Of a stretch of 64,000 nucleotides of DNA, positions 1 to 9,071 are shown in pieces. The notes beneath the pieces are model-generated. The model searched no databases, had not been told where the DNA came from, and was given only the letters and a program-made list of their open reading frames with translations. The stretch comes from CAXBGS01 sp963975425 (lineage in GTDB: Bacteria > Planctomycetota > Planctomycetia > Pirellulales > Pirellulaceae): assembly GCA_963975425.1 (NCBI GenBank), contig CAXBGS010000006.1, positions 310,001 through 374,000 on the forward strand, written 5' to 3'. Every line of letters begins with the position of its first letter. Position 1 is the stretch's first letter. Both the position numbers and the translations under genes were made by a program.

Positions 1-1339
1 GCTTGCGAACTTCGATGGCGGCGTCGCGTATGATCTCCAAACGGCTGCGCCCCTGCCGGTCATGCGATAGATGACGCACGCAGTTCTCGATCATCACAAC
101 GGAACTATCGACGACCAGACCGAAATCAATCGCACCGAGACTGAGCAAACTGGCGGCAATGCCGAACTTCAGCATGCCGGAAAAGGCGAATAACATCGAC
201 AGCGGAATTGCCAAGGCGACGATAAGCCCGGCTCGAAGATTTCCAAGAAAGATGAAAAGCACTGCGATAACAAGTAGACCACCCTCGAACAGGTTTTTCT
301 GCACGGTGTGGATCACATGGTCGATCAGTTCTGTGCGGTCGTAGACTGTTTGGATGGTGACTCCGGCCGGTAGTGTTTCCTTGATCTGCTGTAGTTTCTC
401 CTTGAGTGCCCATGTGACCTGATCACTGTTTTCGCCCATCAGCATGAAGCCCAAGCCGAGCACGGCTTCGCCTTGGCCATTCGCGGTGACCGCACCACGC
501 CGAACCTCATGTCCAATCTGCACGGCAGCGACGTCACGTATTCGCACAGGCACGCCATCCTTCGCAGTGACGATGACCTCCTCGATCTGCTCGACGTTCA
601 CCGTGCGTCCGACACCATGGACGAGCAGCATTTCGCTTCCGTCGATGACAGTGCCGCCCCCGACGTTCTCGTTGTTGGCCTGGATGGCCTCACTAACTTG
701 CTCGAACGTCAGTCCGTATTTGAGCAGCAGGTCAGGGTCGATCCGGACCTGATACTGCTTCTCGTACCCGCCCCAACTATTGACCTCGGCCACGCCGTGG
801 ACGGACCTCAATTGCGGCTTGATAACCCAGTCATGGATGGTCCGTAATTCGGTGAGTCGCTTGACACGTTCTTCACGAGAAACTTCAGATAGATCAACGC
901 CCTCATAAACCACGACGTAATGAAAGACTTCACCCAGGCCGGTGGAAACCGGCCCCATCTGTGGTCGGCCGATTCCATCCGGCAATTCTACCGTGGACAG
1001 ACGTTCGTTGATCAGTTGCCGCGCGAAATAGACGTCGATGTCGTCATCAAAGATGAGCACCAGTTGCGACAATCCGAACTTTGATATGGAGCGAAGTTCA
1101 TGCAGCCCCGGCAAACCGCTGATCGCTTGCTCAATCGGAAACGTAATCTGTCGCTCGATCTCTTCCGACGCGAGCGACGGTGCGACCGTGTTGATCTGGA
1201 TTTGAACGGGCGTCGTGTCCGGAAATGCATCGATGTCAAGCTGCCGCAGTGAAAACGCGCCGACGACAGCAAATAGCCCTGCCGTCAGAATGACCAGCGC
1301 ACGGTGCTTGAGCGAAAAATCTATGACCCAATTAAGCAT
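1..1339 (-). CDS. Heavy-metal RND efflux pump, CzcA/CusA type (N-terminal part, cut by window edge)
   Basis: Inner-membrane pump of a tripartite metal exporter that drives divalent or monovalent metal ions out with proton influx. The visible 446 residues start at ATG 1337-1339 with MLNWVIDFSLKHRALVIL, followed by the conserved porter segments EEIERQITFPIEQAISGLPG and KFGLSQLVLIFDDD and a membrane region with GAIDFGLVVDSSVVMIENC, which is the TM4 region of HME-RND pumps. The middle and C-terminal half lie left of the window, so the gene is incomplete only because of the cut. It starts 11 bases after the stop of the adaptor gene, so the two are co-transcribed. The metal cannot be assigned from this half. 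Confidence 0.93.
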   Translation of the reverse strand, partial: MLNWVIDFSLKHRALVILTAGLFAVVGAFSLRQLDIDAFPDTTPVQIQINTVAPSLASEEIERQITFPIEQAISGLPGLHELRSISKFGLSQLVLIFDDDIDVYFARQLINERLSTVELPDGIGRPQMGPVSTGLGEVFHYVVVYEGVDLSEVSREERVKRLTELRTIHDWVIKPQLRSVHGVAEVNSWGGYEKQYQVRIDPDLLLKYGLTFEQVSEAIQANNENVGGGTVIDGSEMLLVHGVGRTVNVEQIEEVIVTAKDGVPVRIRDVAAVQIGHEVRRGAVTANGQGEAVLGLGFMLMGENSDQVTWALKEKLQQIKETLPAGVTIQTVYDRTELIDHVIHTVQKNLFEGGLLVIAVLFIFLGNLRAGLIVALAIPLSMLFAFSGMLKFGIAASLLSLGAIDFGLVVDSSVVMIENCVRHLSHDRQGRSRLEIIRDAAIEVRK

Positions 1340-1350
1340 CCCTGCTCTCC

Positions 1351-3042
1351 CTATTCAGCGACACAGTCGCAGCCTGCGCCGAGGTTGTTTTTCAGTAACT
1401 GAGCACGCAACACATCACTGCCCTCGGTGGCGATGATTTCACCCGGCAGGAGACCGGAGATCACTTCCGTGTAGTCGCCGTTGGTTGCACCAAGACGGAC
1501 GGAGCGGACATGAAACACTTTGTAGCTCTCTGGACTATCGAAATAGTGCTTGTCGCGAACGAAAACCACTTCGCAACAGCCTTCCCAATGTGACGATCCG
1601 GTGGGGATTACGATTGCATCGCGTTCTTCTCGCAAGATCACTTGGCCCGTGCCGAACGTCTCATTCCGAAGACGCCCATCGGGATTCGGCAGTACGGCTC
1701 GGACTTGAACCATGCGTGTTAGCTTGTCGGCTGAGGTGCTGATCCAATCAACTCTGCCTTGGACGTCTTGTCGGCTGCCGTCGGCGCGAAAGTGGACGGT
1801 TTGGCCGACAACAAGCTGGTGCATGTTTTCCAGCGGAACATTGAGCGTCAGCCACATCTGACGAATGTCAGCGACTTGGAATAGTATCCGCGAAGGGTCG
1901 ACGACCTCTCCCGGCGACACAAATCGATCGACAACGACACCATCAATTGGCGAGCGAATAGGTAGCAAGTTTGATGTGACCGTCTGGCTGTTAAGCTGCG
2001 CGCGGATTGAATCCGGAATGCCGATCAACCGCAAATGGTCGAGAACCTGCTGCTCGGACAATCCTTGCAGCGAACTGACTTGAACGGGCAAGCCGAGGTT
2101 TCGCAACGACTGTTCCGCACTGAGAACATCGGCTTGGGCTTTCGCCAAAGCGGCTTCAGCATCGAGAATTCGCGATCCTGGGACGGCATCTCGAGCTTCG
2201 TTGAGTCTGACGACGTTTTGTTGCTGTAGTTTTTGTTCAGCGAGCGCTCGCAGAAGGGCTGTCTTCAGTTCGCCAACTGCGGCTGCGTCAACGATCGCCA
2301 GAACCTCACCCCTTGCGACTTGATCACCCACGTTCTTCGCAACCATCCAGACACTGCCGGGCACTCGCGAAGCCAATTTGGCTTGCCGAGTCGGATCGTA
2401 GACAATCTCACCGCTGCCTTGGACCGATTCGACGATCGGTTTTCGCTCGACCAATTCGACGTCAACACCCGCCTGTCGCACCGAATCGATCGAAGCAAAC
2501 TGTATACGTGACTTATAGACATCACATCCACTGTTGTTTTCTTTTCGATCGGCGATCGCAAGCGCCCGTGCAGCTCGTTCTAAGTCGCTCGCAAGAACGG
2601 TCGGTGCGACTTTGAGCTGCGCGACATCCGGATGATCCAGTGGGCAGTTGTGAACACCATGCACCTTGCACCAACCGTAGTCAGGGCCCTTGGGCATCAG
2701 TGTCGGATCACATTCAACACAGATGGACTCCGGCACCGCATGCTCTTCGCACCAATCGGATACGACAGGTTCATGCGAGCCGGTTAGCGCGGCGAATTTG
2801 GGAATCCGCCAATCGTTGTGATGCCCATACCAAAACACGGTAGCGAAACCGGCCAGAACCAGCGTCGGTCCGATACTACCGAGCACGAACGAGATACCGC
2901 GGCGAACGGGACCGCGAGGTTTCGATTTCCCGTCCTGAGTGATTTCAGTTTCGGCGGCTGGAACCTTGTGTCCATTGACGGGCGACTCCACTGGTTGTTG
3001 CCGAGAACTTTTTCTCGGCGCATCGGCGATCGGATGACTCAT
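1351..3042 (-). CDS. RND efflux periplasmic adaptor (CzcB/CusB family) with Cys/His-rich N-terminal region
   Basis: Membrane-fusion adaptor that links an inner-membrane RND pump to an outer-membrane channel. I chose ATG 3042 (563 aa), preceded by AAGG at a fitting distance; a longer reading from TTG 3156 has no ribosome site. A membrane anchor lies near residues 45-68 (LGSIGPTLVLAGFATVFW). Next comes a Cys/His-rich stretch (WCEEHAVPESICVECDP, then WCKVHGVHNCP) that looks metal-binding. The adaptor body follows: GSGEIVYDPTRQAKLASRVPG (lipoyl/barrel-sandwich strand), an Ala/Gln-rich helical hairpin, and the barrel strand SPIDGVVVDRFVSPGEVVDP. The pump gene follows after 11 bases. The Cys-rich insert suggests direct metal sensing or delivery by the adaptor, which is an inference. 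Confidence 0.9.
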   Translation of the reverse strand: MSHPIADAPRKSSRQQPVESPVNGHKVPAAETEITQDGKSKPRGPVRRGISFVLGSIGPTLVLAGFATVFWYGHHNDWRIPKFAALTGSHEPVVSDWCEEHAVPESICVECDPTLMPKGPDYGWCKVHGVHNCPLDHPDVAQLKVAPTVLASDLERAARALAIADRKENNSGCDVYKSRIQFASIDSVRQAGVDVELVERKPIVESVQGSGEIVYDPTRQAKLASRVPGSVWMVAKNVGDQVARGEVLAIVDAAAVGELKTALLRALAEQKLQQQNVVRLNEARDAVPGSRILDAEAALAKAQADVLSAEQSLRNLGLPVQVSSLQGLSEQQVLDHLRLIGIPDSIRAQLNSQTVTSNLLPIRSPIDGVVVDRFVSPGEVVDPSRILFQVADIRQMWLTLNVPLENMHQLVVGQTVHFRADGSRQDVQGRVDWISTSADKLTRMVQVRAVLPNPDGRLRNETFGTGQVILREERDAIVIPTGSSHWEGCCEVVFVRDKHYFDSPESYKVFHVRSVRLGATNGDYTEVISGLLPGEIIATEGSDVLRAQLLKNNLGAGCDCVAE

Positions 3043-3212
3043 TGGAAAACCTTGCTGGCTAAAGACGGTGCAAGCAGCGCACGCAACAACCGCGAGCGCA
3101 TACAACGACCAAAAACGCCGCCGACCAGAAGCTAGAATCCGAGCGCGCAAATCCAAAGCTGGAGTTGCAAACCGAGTTCGCCGGTCAGCAGACGAAGAGA
3201 CCTAGTCGCGGC

Positions 3213-3611
3213 TTAGAGCAGCCAAGAAGAGTGCGCGACGCGCACCGAGCGACCCGTCAAAAGATCGAATGGATGAGGCTGATGCTCGAATCGAGAAACC
3301 AAGACCTCGGAGAGATCAAGCGTCTCCCATTTCAGCGGAGCGAGATCCAAGGCGAGCTGAAAATCAGCCATCGTCCGATGGTTCAGCTCAGGCGTGACCT
3401 GACACTCGCATCCCGTTTCGCAAGGGCAAGGCGGATCGGCTGGTGGAACGCCATCATCATCGCAAGGCGAGTTCTGTTCACCAGAACAGCCGCAAGAATG
3501 ATGCTCAACTGGCACATCGTTCACAAAACGATCATCAAACGCACCCAGGCAAAACACCGGGCACACGACAACTCGCAATGCGATAAACGATAGTAAAAGC
3601 AGCCGAAACAT
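3213..3611 (-). CDS. Small secreted Cys-rich protein upstream of metal efflux genes
   Basis: A 132-residue product starting at ATG 3611 (MFRLLLLSFIALRVVVCP), which reads as a signal peptide. The mature part has a His/Cys/Asp cluster: HHSCGCSGEQNSPC followed by CPCETGCECQV, then an ordinary soluble tail. It is the first gene of the efflux operon, 170 bases before the adaptor start. I do not recognise a named family; similar small secreted proteins sit before CzcCBA-like operons in planctomycetes. The clustered Cys and His fit a periplasmic metal-binding or chaperone role, which is inference. An upstream in-frame ATG at 3632 would add seven residues before the hydrophobic leader and is less likely. 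Confidence 0.7.
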   Translation of the reverse strand: MFRLLLLSFIALRVVVCPVFCLGAFDDRFVNDVPVEHHSCGCSGEQNSPCDDDGVPPADPPCPCETGCECQVTPELNHRTMADFQLALDLAPLKWETLDLSEVLVSRFEHQPHPFDLLTGRSVRVAHSSWLL

Positions 3612-4053
3612 CGTGTCAGTTGGTTTTTCCAAATATAGAGCCCATTATGGACATTGTAGGCCAGAGCTAGCCTTGCGACCAGTCCAGTTTATCGGCAAAT
3701 GCTGGCCGCGTTGTCCTGTCATTCTTGCATGGCCAGCCGCAAATCAAGCAATTCGCAAACCAACACGCCCACGACTTGACGATCCGCTCGTAAAACGCGT
3801 AGGAAAGTCGGCTGCTAGATCAGCAGCGTGCAGAGAATAGCCAATCGCTCGCCCATCGTCGGCGGCCACTCGCAAACATTGAGCCGAGCAGACGCCCAAT
3901 GCAAAGAGGCCAGCGTCGAAGCTCGCGTTATGCATATCCCTAGCTCTCGACGTTGAGGTCGCCGTAAATGTCAAACGGTTGATTGCGTGGGCTCCCTGCG
4001 ACAGTCACTTTCAAGCTGCCATCGAAAGGGCGGGTTGTACTCGCGCTTGGCTT
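3612..4053. other. Intergenic region, no supported gene
   Basis: About 440 bases between the efflux operon and the SHD1 gene. It must hold the promoter of the minus-strand efflux operon. A 76-codon minus frame (3744-3974) has no family features and an unusual composition, so I do not call it. I see no strong terminator hairpin here. Confidence 0.5.
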
Positions 4054-4968
4054 TCAATTCCTCCTTGGCACAACTCGCATTGGGCCGACGACGTAGTTCG
4101 GATTTTGATGTTTTGCGATTTGGGCGGCTTGAATGTTGTTGCGGGCCGGAACGACGACACTGAGTGGCATGCCGTAGACGCCGGGCGGTGGTTCCATCGT
4201 GACTTCCCAGAGATCAAACACGCCCGCGTCGTAGGCTTGCAGGTTGAGTTGCAACTGCTGAATTTGCTCTGCTCGCATTTGCTGACGTTGATAGGCTTCG
4301 GCTTGGGCGTGCGCAAGGAATGATTCCTGCTCTTTCGCTTCATAGTCCTCTTTGGCCGCCAGCCAACGCTCCCAGCCTGGCTTGAGTACGTTCACCACTT
4401 CGTCTGTAAACAGAAAAAATGGGGCACAGTACAGATCGCCGTCCTCCAGTTCGATCATGACTCCCGCGCATTCATACGTGCGTGGTTCGCCTTTGAGTTT
4501 CTTCGCCCATTTCTCGAGCTCTTTTTCGCCCCCGATTTCTTCGCCTGTGAAATGCTCCACGATCTTGGGGATGATGGCTCTGTAAACACCAGGCATCTTG
4601 TCAAACCGACGGTTGTTGACGTAGACGCGCCCGAGTCGTCGTTGGATCACGACTGGGTGCTTGTCAAAGCCAACGATTCGGCCCGGCATCTTCAAGCCAG
4701 ACTTCAGCGTCCAAACTTGCCTGCTTCCGGTCGATTGACCAAGTTTTTCGGCTGCCTTCTCAACGTGCTCCTGGTCCTGCCTCGACAGTTTTTCCAGCGG
4801 CACGGCCACCAGGTCGCTATTTTTCTTTCTAAGCACCACGGTCGATTCGCTAAAAGCAATCATGTCACCAGTGATGCTGTAATTCCCGGTCGAGTCGGAC
4901 CATTCTTTTGCGGCGGCGTTGGTAGTCGCCACGACAACCAATGTCAGCCAGAGTGCATAAGTTTTCAT
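4054..4968 (-). CDS. Secreted SHD1-domain protein
   Basis: 304 residues from ATG 4968; the start codon overlaps the stop of glgX in ATGA, so the two are translationally coupled. The N-terminus MKTYALWLTLVVVATTNAAA is a signal peptide ending in a typical Ala-x-Ala site. Residues about 20-70 match the SHD1 (Sla1 homology 1-like) domain common in planctomycetes: EWSDSTGNYSITGDMIAF, then VVLRKKNSDLVAVPLEKLS. The rest contains a second beta-rich region (GRIVGFDKHPVVIQRRLGRVY) and a Gln-rich helix (QAEAYQRQQMRAEQIQQL). Function unknown; SHD1 proteins are mostly secreted and their partners are not established. Its coupling to a cytoplasmic glycogen enzyme is unexpected. Confidence 0.85.
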   Translation of the reverse strand: MKTYALWLTLVVVATTNAAAKEWSDSTGNYSITGDMIAFSESTVVLRKKNSDLVAVPLEKLSRQDQEHVEKAAEKLGQSTGSRQVWTLKSGLKMPGRIVGFDKHPVVIQRRLGRVYVNNRRFDKMPGVYRAIIPKIVEHFTGEEIGGEKELEKWAKKLKGEPRTYECAGVMIELEDGDLYCAPFFLFTDEVVNVLKPGWERWLAAKEDYEAKEQESFLAHAQAEAYQRQQMRAEQIQQLQLNLQAYDAGVFDLWEVTMEPPPGVYGMPLSVVVPARNNIQAAQIAKHQNPNYVVGPMRVVPRRN

Positions 4969-7130
4969 CGTTGTGTATCTCTTTTGTATGGACTGGATTG
5001 CTGCAAGACAACCACGCTGCGTGGATTGACACGGTAGGCGTGCTGGTTGATGACCGGGCTTGATTCGTCGCACTGAATATCGAGTGGACTGGGCAGCGAA
5101 GTGTCGATGACCCGTTGCCAATCGCAATCTCGTGGATGAACAACAAAGGGACGTGCTTCCTTCGAGCCGTTGATCATCACGTACAGATCGCCACCACAAC
5201 TCCGCGAATCTCTCAGATGATAAGCCAATACCCGCGACGGAGCCGACATGTCGACGGTCGGTTCTTCAGCACCAAACCAGCAGATATCGTCTCGCCAAAA
5301 CGTCGATCGTCCAATGGATGGATGCTTTTTCCGGAAGGCGATCATCTGCTTGAAGAAGCGAAACACTTCTTGGTTGGATTCGAGTCGATGCCAGTCGAGC
5401 CAACTTGCTTCGTTGTCTTGGTTGTAGGGATTGTTATTACCACCTTGGGTTTGCATGAATTCGTCGCCCATGCGGAACATCGGCGTCCCAGCCGAAAGCA
5501 TCAACAGGCAACAAAAGTTTTTGACTTGGCGTTTGCGTAAGTCTCGCACCGACTGGGAAGCATCAGCGTCGCCTTCCCAGCCGTGATTGGAACTGAATTC
5601 ATTCGGGCCATCCTGGTTGCCTTGGCCATTGGCTTCGTTGTGCTTGTCGTTGTAGGCAACGAGGTCATAAAGCGTGAAGCCATCGTGCGACGCGATGTAG
5701 TTGATGCTTTGAAAAGGGCGGAATGACTGCGAAGGGTGATCTGGAAATAGGTCACTGCTTCCGTACAACCTTGTCATCAGGTCCGGCACCATCCCCGCAT
5801 CGCCTCGAACGAAACGCTGCAACGTGTCACGATAGCGACCGTTCCACTGCATCCAAGTCTGACCGGGGAACGAGCTGCCCAGTTGGTACAGTCCGGCGGC
5901 ATCCCAGGGTTCGGCGATCAGGCGGACGTTCGCCAAATCGGGATCGCTCGCAATTTGATCGAACAATGGCGGCTGCGTGAGATTGACGTTGCCTTCCGAG
6001 TCCCTTGAAAAAACGGATGCGAGATCAAAACGGAACCCGTCGACGTGCATTTCTTTTGCCCAATATCGCAGGCTATCGACGATCAGCGATCGAACGGTGG
6101 GATGCGTCGTGTCGAGAGTGTTGCCGGTGCCGCTGAAATTCGCATACGGCGAAGTCGGATCATCCGACGCGACATAGTAGACGTCGTTGTCAATTCCACG
6201 GTAGCTGTATGTCGGTCCGCGATGATCGCCTTCGCAGGTGTGGTTGTAAACGACGTCCAAAATGACTTCGATCCCCGCGACGTGCAATTGGCGAACCATC
6301 TCGCGAAACTGGCTGTGTTGCTCGCATGACGACTGATGAGACGAGTAGGCCTGGTGAGGCGAAAAGAAATTGAGCGGCATGTAGCCCCAATAATTATTGT
6401 CTTCCGGATCAAACTGGAAGACCGGCATCAATTCAACCGCGGTGACGCCAAGCTCCTGTAGGTATGGAATTTTTTCCACGACGCCGGCGAACGTGCCGCG
6501 GTTGTTGGCATTAATATTGGAAGAGGGATCGCGTGTGAATCCACGCACATGCATTTCGTAGATCACTAAATCCGAACCATGTCGAATCCTTGGCTCGTTC
6601 CCCCAGTCGAACGGACAACGGCACACATCCAGCCGCCCCAATGGAGCGCGCCCTGCATTAGAACCAGATGAGCGGGCTGCTTCGCGGTTGAAGCATTCCG
6701 CGAAAAAGATGCTACGTGAGTACGGATCGAGTAATATCTTGTCTGGGTCGAAAGCGTGCCATGGCAGAGCAGCACCCTCGACCGGTCCATCGACCTGATA
6801 TGCGTAGTATTCCGCATCGCCTGCTTGAGAAATGGGGACACGGCAGTGCCAAATCGGCCCTGACTTATTATTCAGTGGATCGAGCACAACGGAGTGCCAT
6901 GGAACGCGCAGTTCGTCTTTGAGATACATCAAAAGCGTGACGCTGCGAGCACTCCCGGCATGGATGGCGAAGTTGTACGCTTGTTCCTGCTCCAGCCATG
7001 TAACGCCTAGCGGTCGTGGCGTGCCATCGTCCTGTTCCCAACTTGGTCCCTGCACCGGGCGTCCGCGTTGTATTGACGTCACATCTGTACCACAGTGACG
7101 GCAATGCGACTGGATTGTCTTCTGTATCAT
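4965..7130 (-). CDS. glgX: Glycogen debranching enzyme (isoamylase type)
   Basis: Cytoplasmic GH13 enzyme that cleaves alpha-1,6 branches in glycogen, working with the phosphorylase encoded downstream in the cluster. 721 residues, close to the family length. An N-terminal CBM48-like sandwich (WLEQEQAYNFAIHAG to AYQVDGP) is followed by the GH13 barrel with all four signature regions: EVILDVVYNHT (region I), DGFRFDLASV with the nucleophile Asp (II), LIAEPWD with the acid Glu (III), and NYIASHDG with the transition-state His-Asp (IV). The extreme N-terminus SHCRHCG is an odd CxxC stretch before the usual start of the family; a later start cannot be excluded. Its stop overlaps the next start. Confidence 0.95.
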   Translation of the reverse strand: MIQKTIQSHCRHCGTDVTSIQRGRPVQGPSWEQDDGTPRPLGVTWLEQEQAYNFAIHAGSARSVTLLMYLKDELRVPWHSVVLDPLNNKSGPIWHCRVPISQAGDAEYYAYQVDGPVEGAALPWHAFDPDKILLDPYSRSIFFAECFNREAARSSGSNAGRAPLGRLDVCRCPFDWGNEPRIRHGSDLVIYEMHVRGFTRDPSSNINANNRGTFAGVVEKIPYLQELGVTAVELMPVFQFDPEDNNYWGYMPLNFFSPHQAYSSHQSSCEQHSQFREMVRQLHVAGIEVILDVVYNHTCEGDHRGPTYSYRGIDNDVYYVASDDPTSPYANFSGTGNTLDTTHPTVRSLIVDSLRYWAKEMHVDGFRFDLASVFSRDSEGNVNLTQPPLFDQIASDPDLANVRLIAEPWDAAGLYQLGSSFPGQTWMQWNGRYRDTLQRFVRGDAGMVPDLMTRLYGSSDLFPDHPSQSFRPFQSINYIASHDGFTLYDLVAYNDKHNEANGQGNQDGPNEFSSNHGWEGDADASQSVRDLRKRQVKNFCCLLMLSAGTPMFRMGDEFMQTQGGNNNPYNQDNEASWLDWHRLESNQEVFRFFKQMIAFRKKHPSIGRSTFWRDDICWFGAEEPTVDMSAPSRVLAYHLRDSRSCGGDLYVMINGSKEARPFVVHPRDCDWQRVIDTSLPSPLDIQCDESSPVINQHAYRVNPRSVVVLQQSSPYKRDTQR

Positions 7131-7146
7131 TGAATTGCGCTAGTTT

Positions 7147-7707
7147 CTAGCGCCCTGATCGCGTGCGTTCAAACTCGACCTGCAAGCTCAGCAATTCAGA
7201 GCGCAAGCGGTCGATCTGCCACTGCAAATGCTGCATTGGATCAGCCGTGATTTTCGGCTGTTCCGCCCGCTCCAATGCCAAACGTGAGAGCTGTGCATTG
7301 AGTTCCAGTCGCTTCAATTGGTCCTCGCGAAGATAGCCGCTCGCCTTTTTCGCCCAGGCAAGCTGTTCCTCGGCAAGAATGACGTCGTTCTTGAGTGACG
7401 GCAAATGACTCTTGTGCAAATCATGGTCGGCGTGCTTTCCCGCATGTTCGACCAACTTCGCCGCGTAGGCGACCTGGTTCTGTAGCCTCAACAGCGATAG
7501 CTTCGAGTTCATATTGGGAATGCGGCGATTGGCTTTCAGCGCCGTTTCCAGATCGTGTTTCGCCAGCTCAAGCTTCTTTTGAAAGTACCGCACATCCACG
7601 TCATCGGTTGCGGCCTTTTGCTCTTGAGCCATCGCCATGGAAGTCGGTGGCAGGCTAATAAGAACCGCGATCACGGTGGGGACGAGTCGGTTACGTTGGC
7701 AGTTCAT
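7147..7707 (-). CDS. Secreted coiled-coil protein of unknown function
   Basis: 186 residues. I use ATG 7707 because GAGG lies five bases before it; ATG 7722 is also in frame. MNCQRNRLVPTVIAVLISLP with SMAMAQ reads as a signal peptide. The rest is almost wholly helical and charged (VRYFQKKLELAKHDLETALK, LRLQNQVAYAAKLVEHAGK, QIDRLRSELLSLQVEFERT), so a coiled coil is likely. It lies 16 bases upstream of glgX on the same strand. I do not recognise the family. A periplasmic scaffold is possible but unsupported. Confidence 0.7.
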   Translation of the reverse strand: MNCQRNRLVPTVIAVLISLPPTSMAMAQEQKAATDDVDVRYFQKKLELAKHDLETALKANRRIPNMNSKLSLLRLQNQVAYAAKLVEHAGKHADHDLHKSHLPSLKNDVILAEEQLAWAKKASGYLREDQLKRLELNAQLSRLALERAEQPKITADPMQHLQWQIDRLRSELLSLQVEFERTRSGR

Positions 7708-7741
7708 CGTATCCTCGATCATGAAATGTGGTGAGTATTGA

Positions 7742-8053
7742 TCAGGCGACTTCGCAGACGCGGTTCATCGTTCCAAAGTCATTGGGGACACATTGAGGGC
7801 ATTCGGCACTGGCATGGCAATTGGCCTCGCAGCACCACTGACCGTCGACGACAAACTTGAATTCGTAGCGTCCAGGCTCCAGTTTGAGTTTGGCTATCCA
7901 TGTCCCATTGTGGGTCTTATCCATCAGTGTCACTTCGGGATTCCACTCATTAAATGAACCTGCCAGAAAAACGTTTTCAGCCTCGGGGGCATGGCACTCA
8001 AATTCTGTCGCCTGCTCGGTGTCCGCTTTGGATGGCGTCTTTTGTTCAGACAT
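7742..8053 (-). CDS. Stand-alone CBM48 / AMPK-beta-type glycogen-binding protein
   Basis: 103 residues with AGGAAAA before ATG 8053. The whole protein is one carbohydrate-binding module of the CBM48/AMPK glycogen-binding type: EFECHAPEAENVFLAGSFNE is the first strand pair with the family NxW-type turn (FNEWNPE), and GTWIAKLKLEPGRYEFKFVV with DGQW is the sugar-binding sheet. There is no catalytic domain. It lies between the coiled-coil protein and the universal stress protein in a glycogen cluster, so it probably docks something to glycogen granules. The Cys/His-rich end of the module (CCEANCHASAECPQC) is not usual for CBM48 and could bind a metal. Confidence 0.88.
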   Translation of the reverse strand: MSEQKTPSKADTEQATEFECHAPEAENVFLAGSFNEWNPEVTLMDKTHNGTWIAKLKLEPGRYEFKFVVDGQWCCEANCHASAECPQCVPNDFGTMNRVCEVA

Positions 8054-8166
8054 CGGTTTTCCTGAAGTTTGAGATTGATTGATGGACTACAAGTTGGATG
8101 CTGGATCAAATCCAGATATTCAGCCAGTTTGGAATATTCTGCGAATCAATATGGTGAACAACTTGT

Positions 8167-9027
8167 TCACTTGGGATGGAGATTTGGTCGCTGTTCCCCA
8201 TGCCATTCCGCGGGAACCGCGAGGATCGGGCACGATGCTCTCTGCACCACCTGATCCGATGTGCTGCCGCGGAGTGCGTCAAGAAAGCCATGGTGGCCTT
8301 GGGTCGACAATGCGATCAAATCAGCCTCACGTTCATTGGCAGTATTGAGAATCTGTGTGGCCGGATCACCATCTTCAACAACAAGTTCCCATGTCCAACC
8401 GTCGATGTCGGGAATCGCGAGGCTGCTGAGCACCTCCCCGTCGTCGCCAACGTGAACAAGGGTCGCCGTGACGGACTTGCAATCAAGCAGCCTTGCCAAC
8501 TCGCAACATTGCGCGATCGCACCCGCTGCGTCGGGTTCTGAAGCAATCGGCATGACAACTTTTTGAAACTGAACGCAACCGTCTTCACGAGCGACGAAAC
8601 CGTCAACACCGTGCGGGACAAACAGGCAACTCGTATGGGAGTTGCGAGCAATCTTCTTTGAGATGTCTTGGTGCAGCCATCGGTCGACTCCTTCTCGATG
8701 GTGCGAAGCGATCACGATCAAGTCTGGGCTGTGCACGCGCAGATGCTTCAGGATTTCGCTGACTGGATCATTGCCGGCCAGCAACACTTTATGAACTCCG
8801 ATACCTAAGCGTCCAACGTCCTCGGGCAGCGCCCATTCGGGAAGCGAGCCCCACTGCGAGAGTGTTTCGCGCACTTGGGGGAAATCGCCCCACGTTACAT
8901 GCTCTGGGTGCCGATCCACATGCAGCACTTCGAGCAAGGCGTTGGCATTGACAGCCAGCTTCAATGCATGAACGAAAGCCGGCTCACCACCGCGGGAGAA
9001 ATCGGTCGGATGAAAGATGCGCTGCAT
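8167..9027 (-). CDS. Tandem universal stress protein (UspA family)
   Basis: 286 residues from ATG 9027 (MQRIFHPTDFSRGGEPAFVH). Two UspA domains in tandem. The first begins with the family strand-turn HPTDFS; the second begins near VVMPIASEPDAAGAIAQC and ends with STQGHHGFLDALRGSTSDQV and CPILAVP, which is the GxxG-x9-G(S/T) ATP-binding loop. Only the second domain has a complete ATP motif, so one binds nucleotide and the other may be structural. It sits 45 bases after glgP in the same direction, consistent with a stress or starvation regulon that includes glycogen turnover. Confidence 0.9.
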   Translation of the reverse strand: MQRIFHPTDFSRGGEPAFVHALKLAVNANALLEVLHVDRHPEHVTWGDFPQVRETLSQWGSLPEWALPEDVGRLGIGVHKVLLAGNDPVSEILKHLRVHSPDLIVIASHHREGVDRWLHQDISKKIARNSHTSCLFVPHGVDGFVAREDGCVQFQKVVMPIASEPDAAGAIAQCCELARLLDCKSVTATLVHVGDDGEVLSSLAIPDIDGWTWELVVEDGDPATQILNTANEREADLIALSTQGHHGFLDALRGSTSDQVVQRASCPILAVPAEWHGEQRPNLHPK

Positions 9028-9071
9028 GTTGAATCTCCTCGAATGGTTATCTTCATGGTCGCTCGCGATTC

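Noticed and set aside
3043..3156. TTG start for the CzcB-type adaptor
   Set aside because: No ribosome site before it and it adds a leader before an already present membrane anchor; ATG 3042 fits better.
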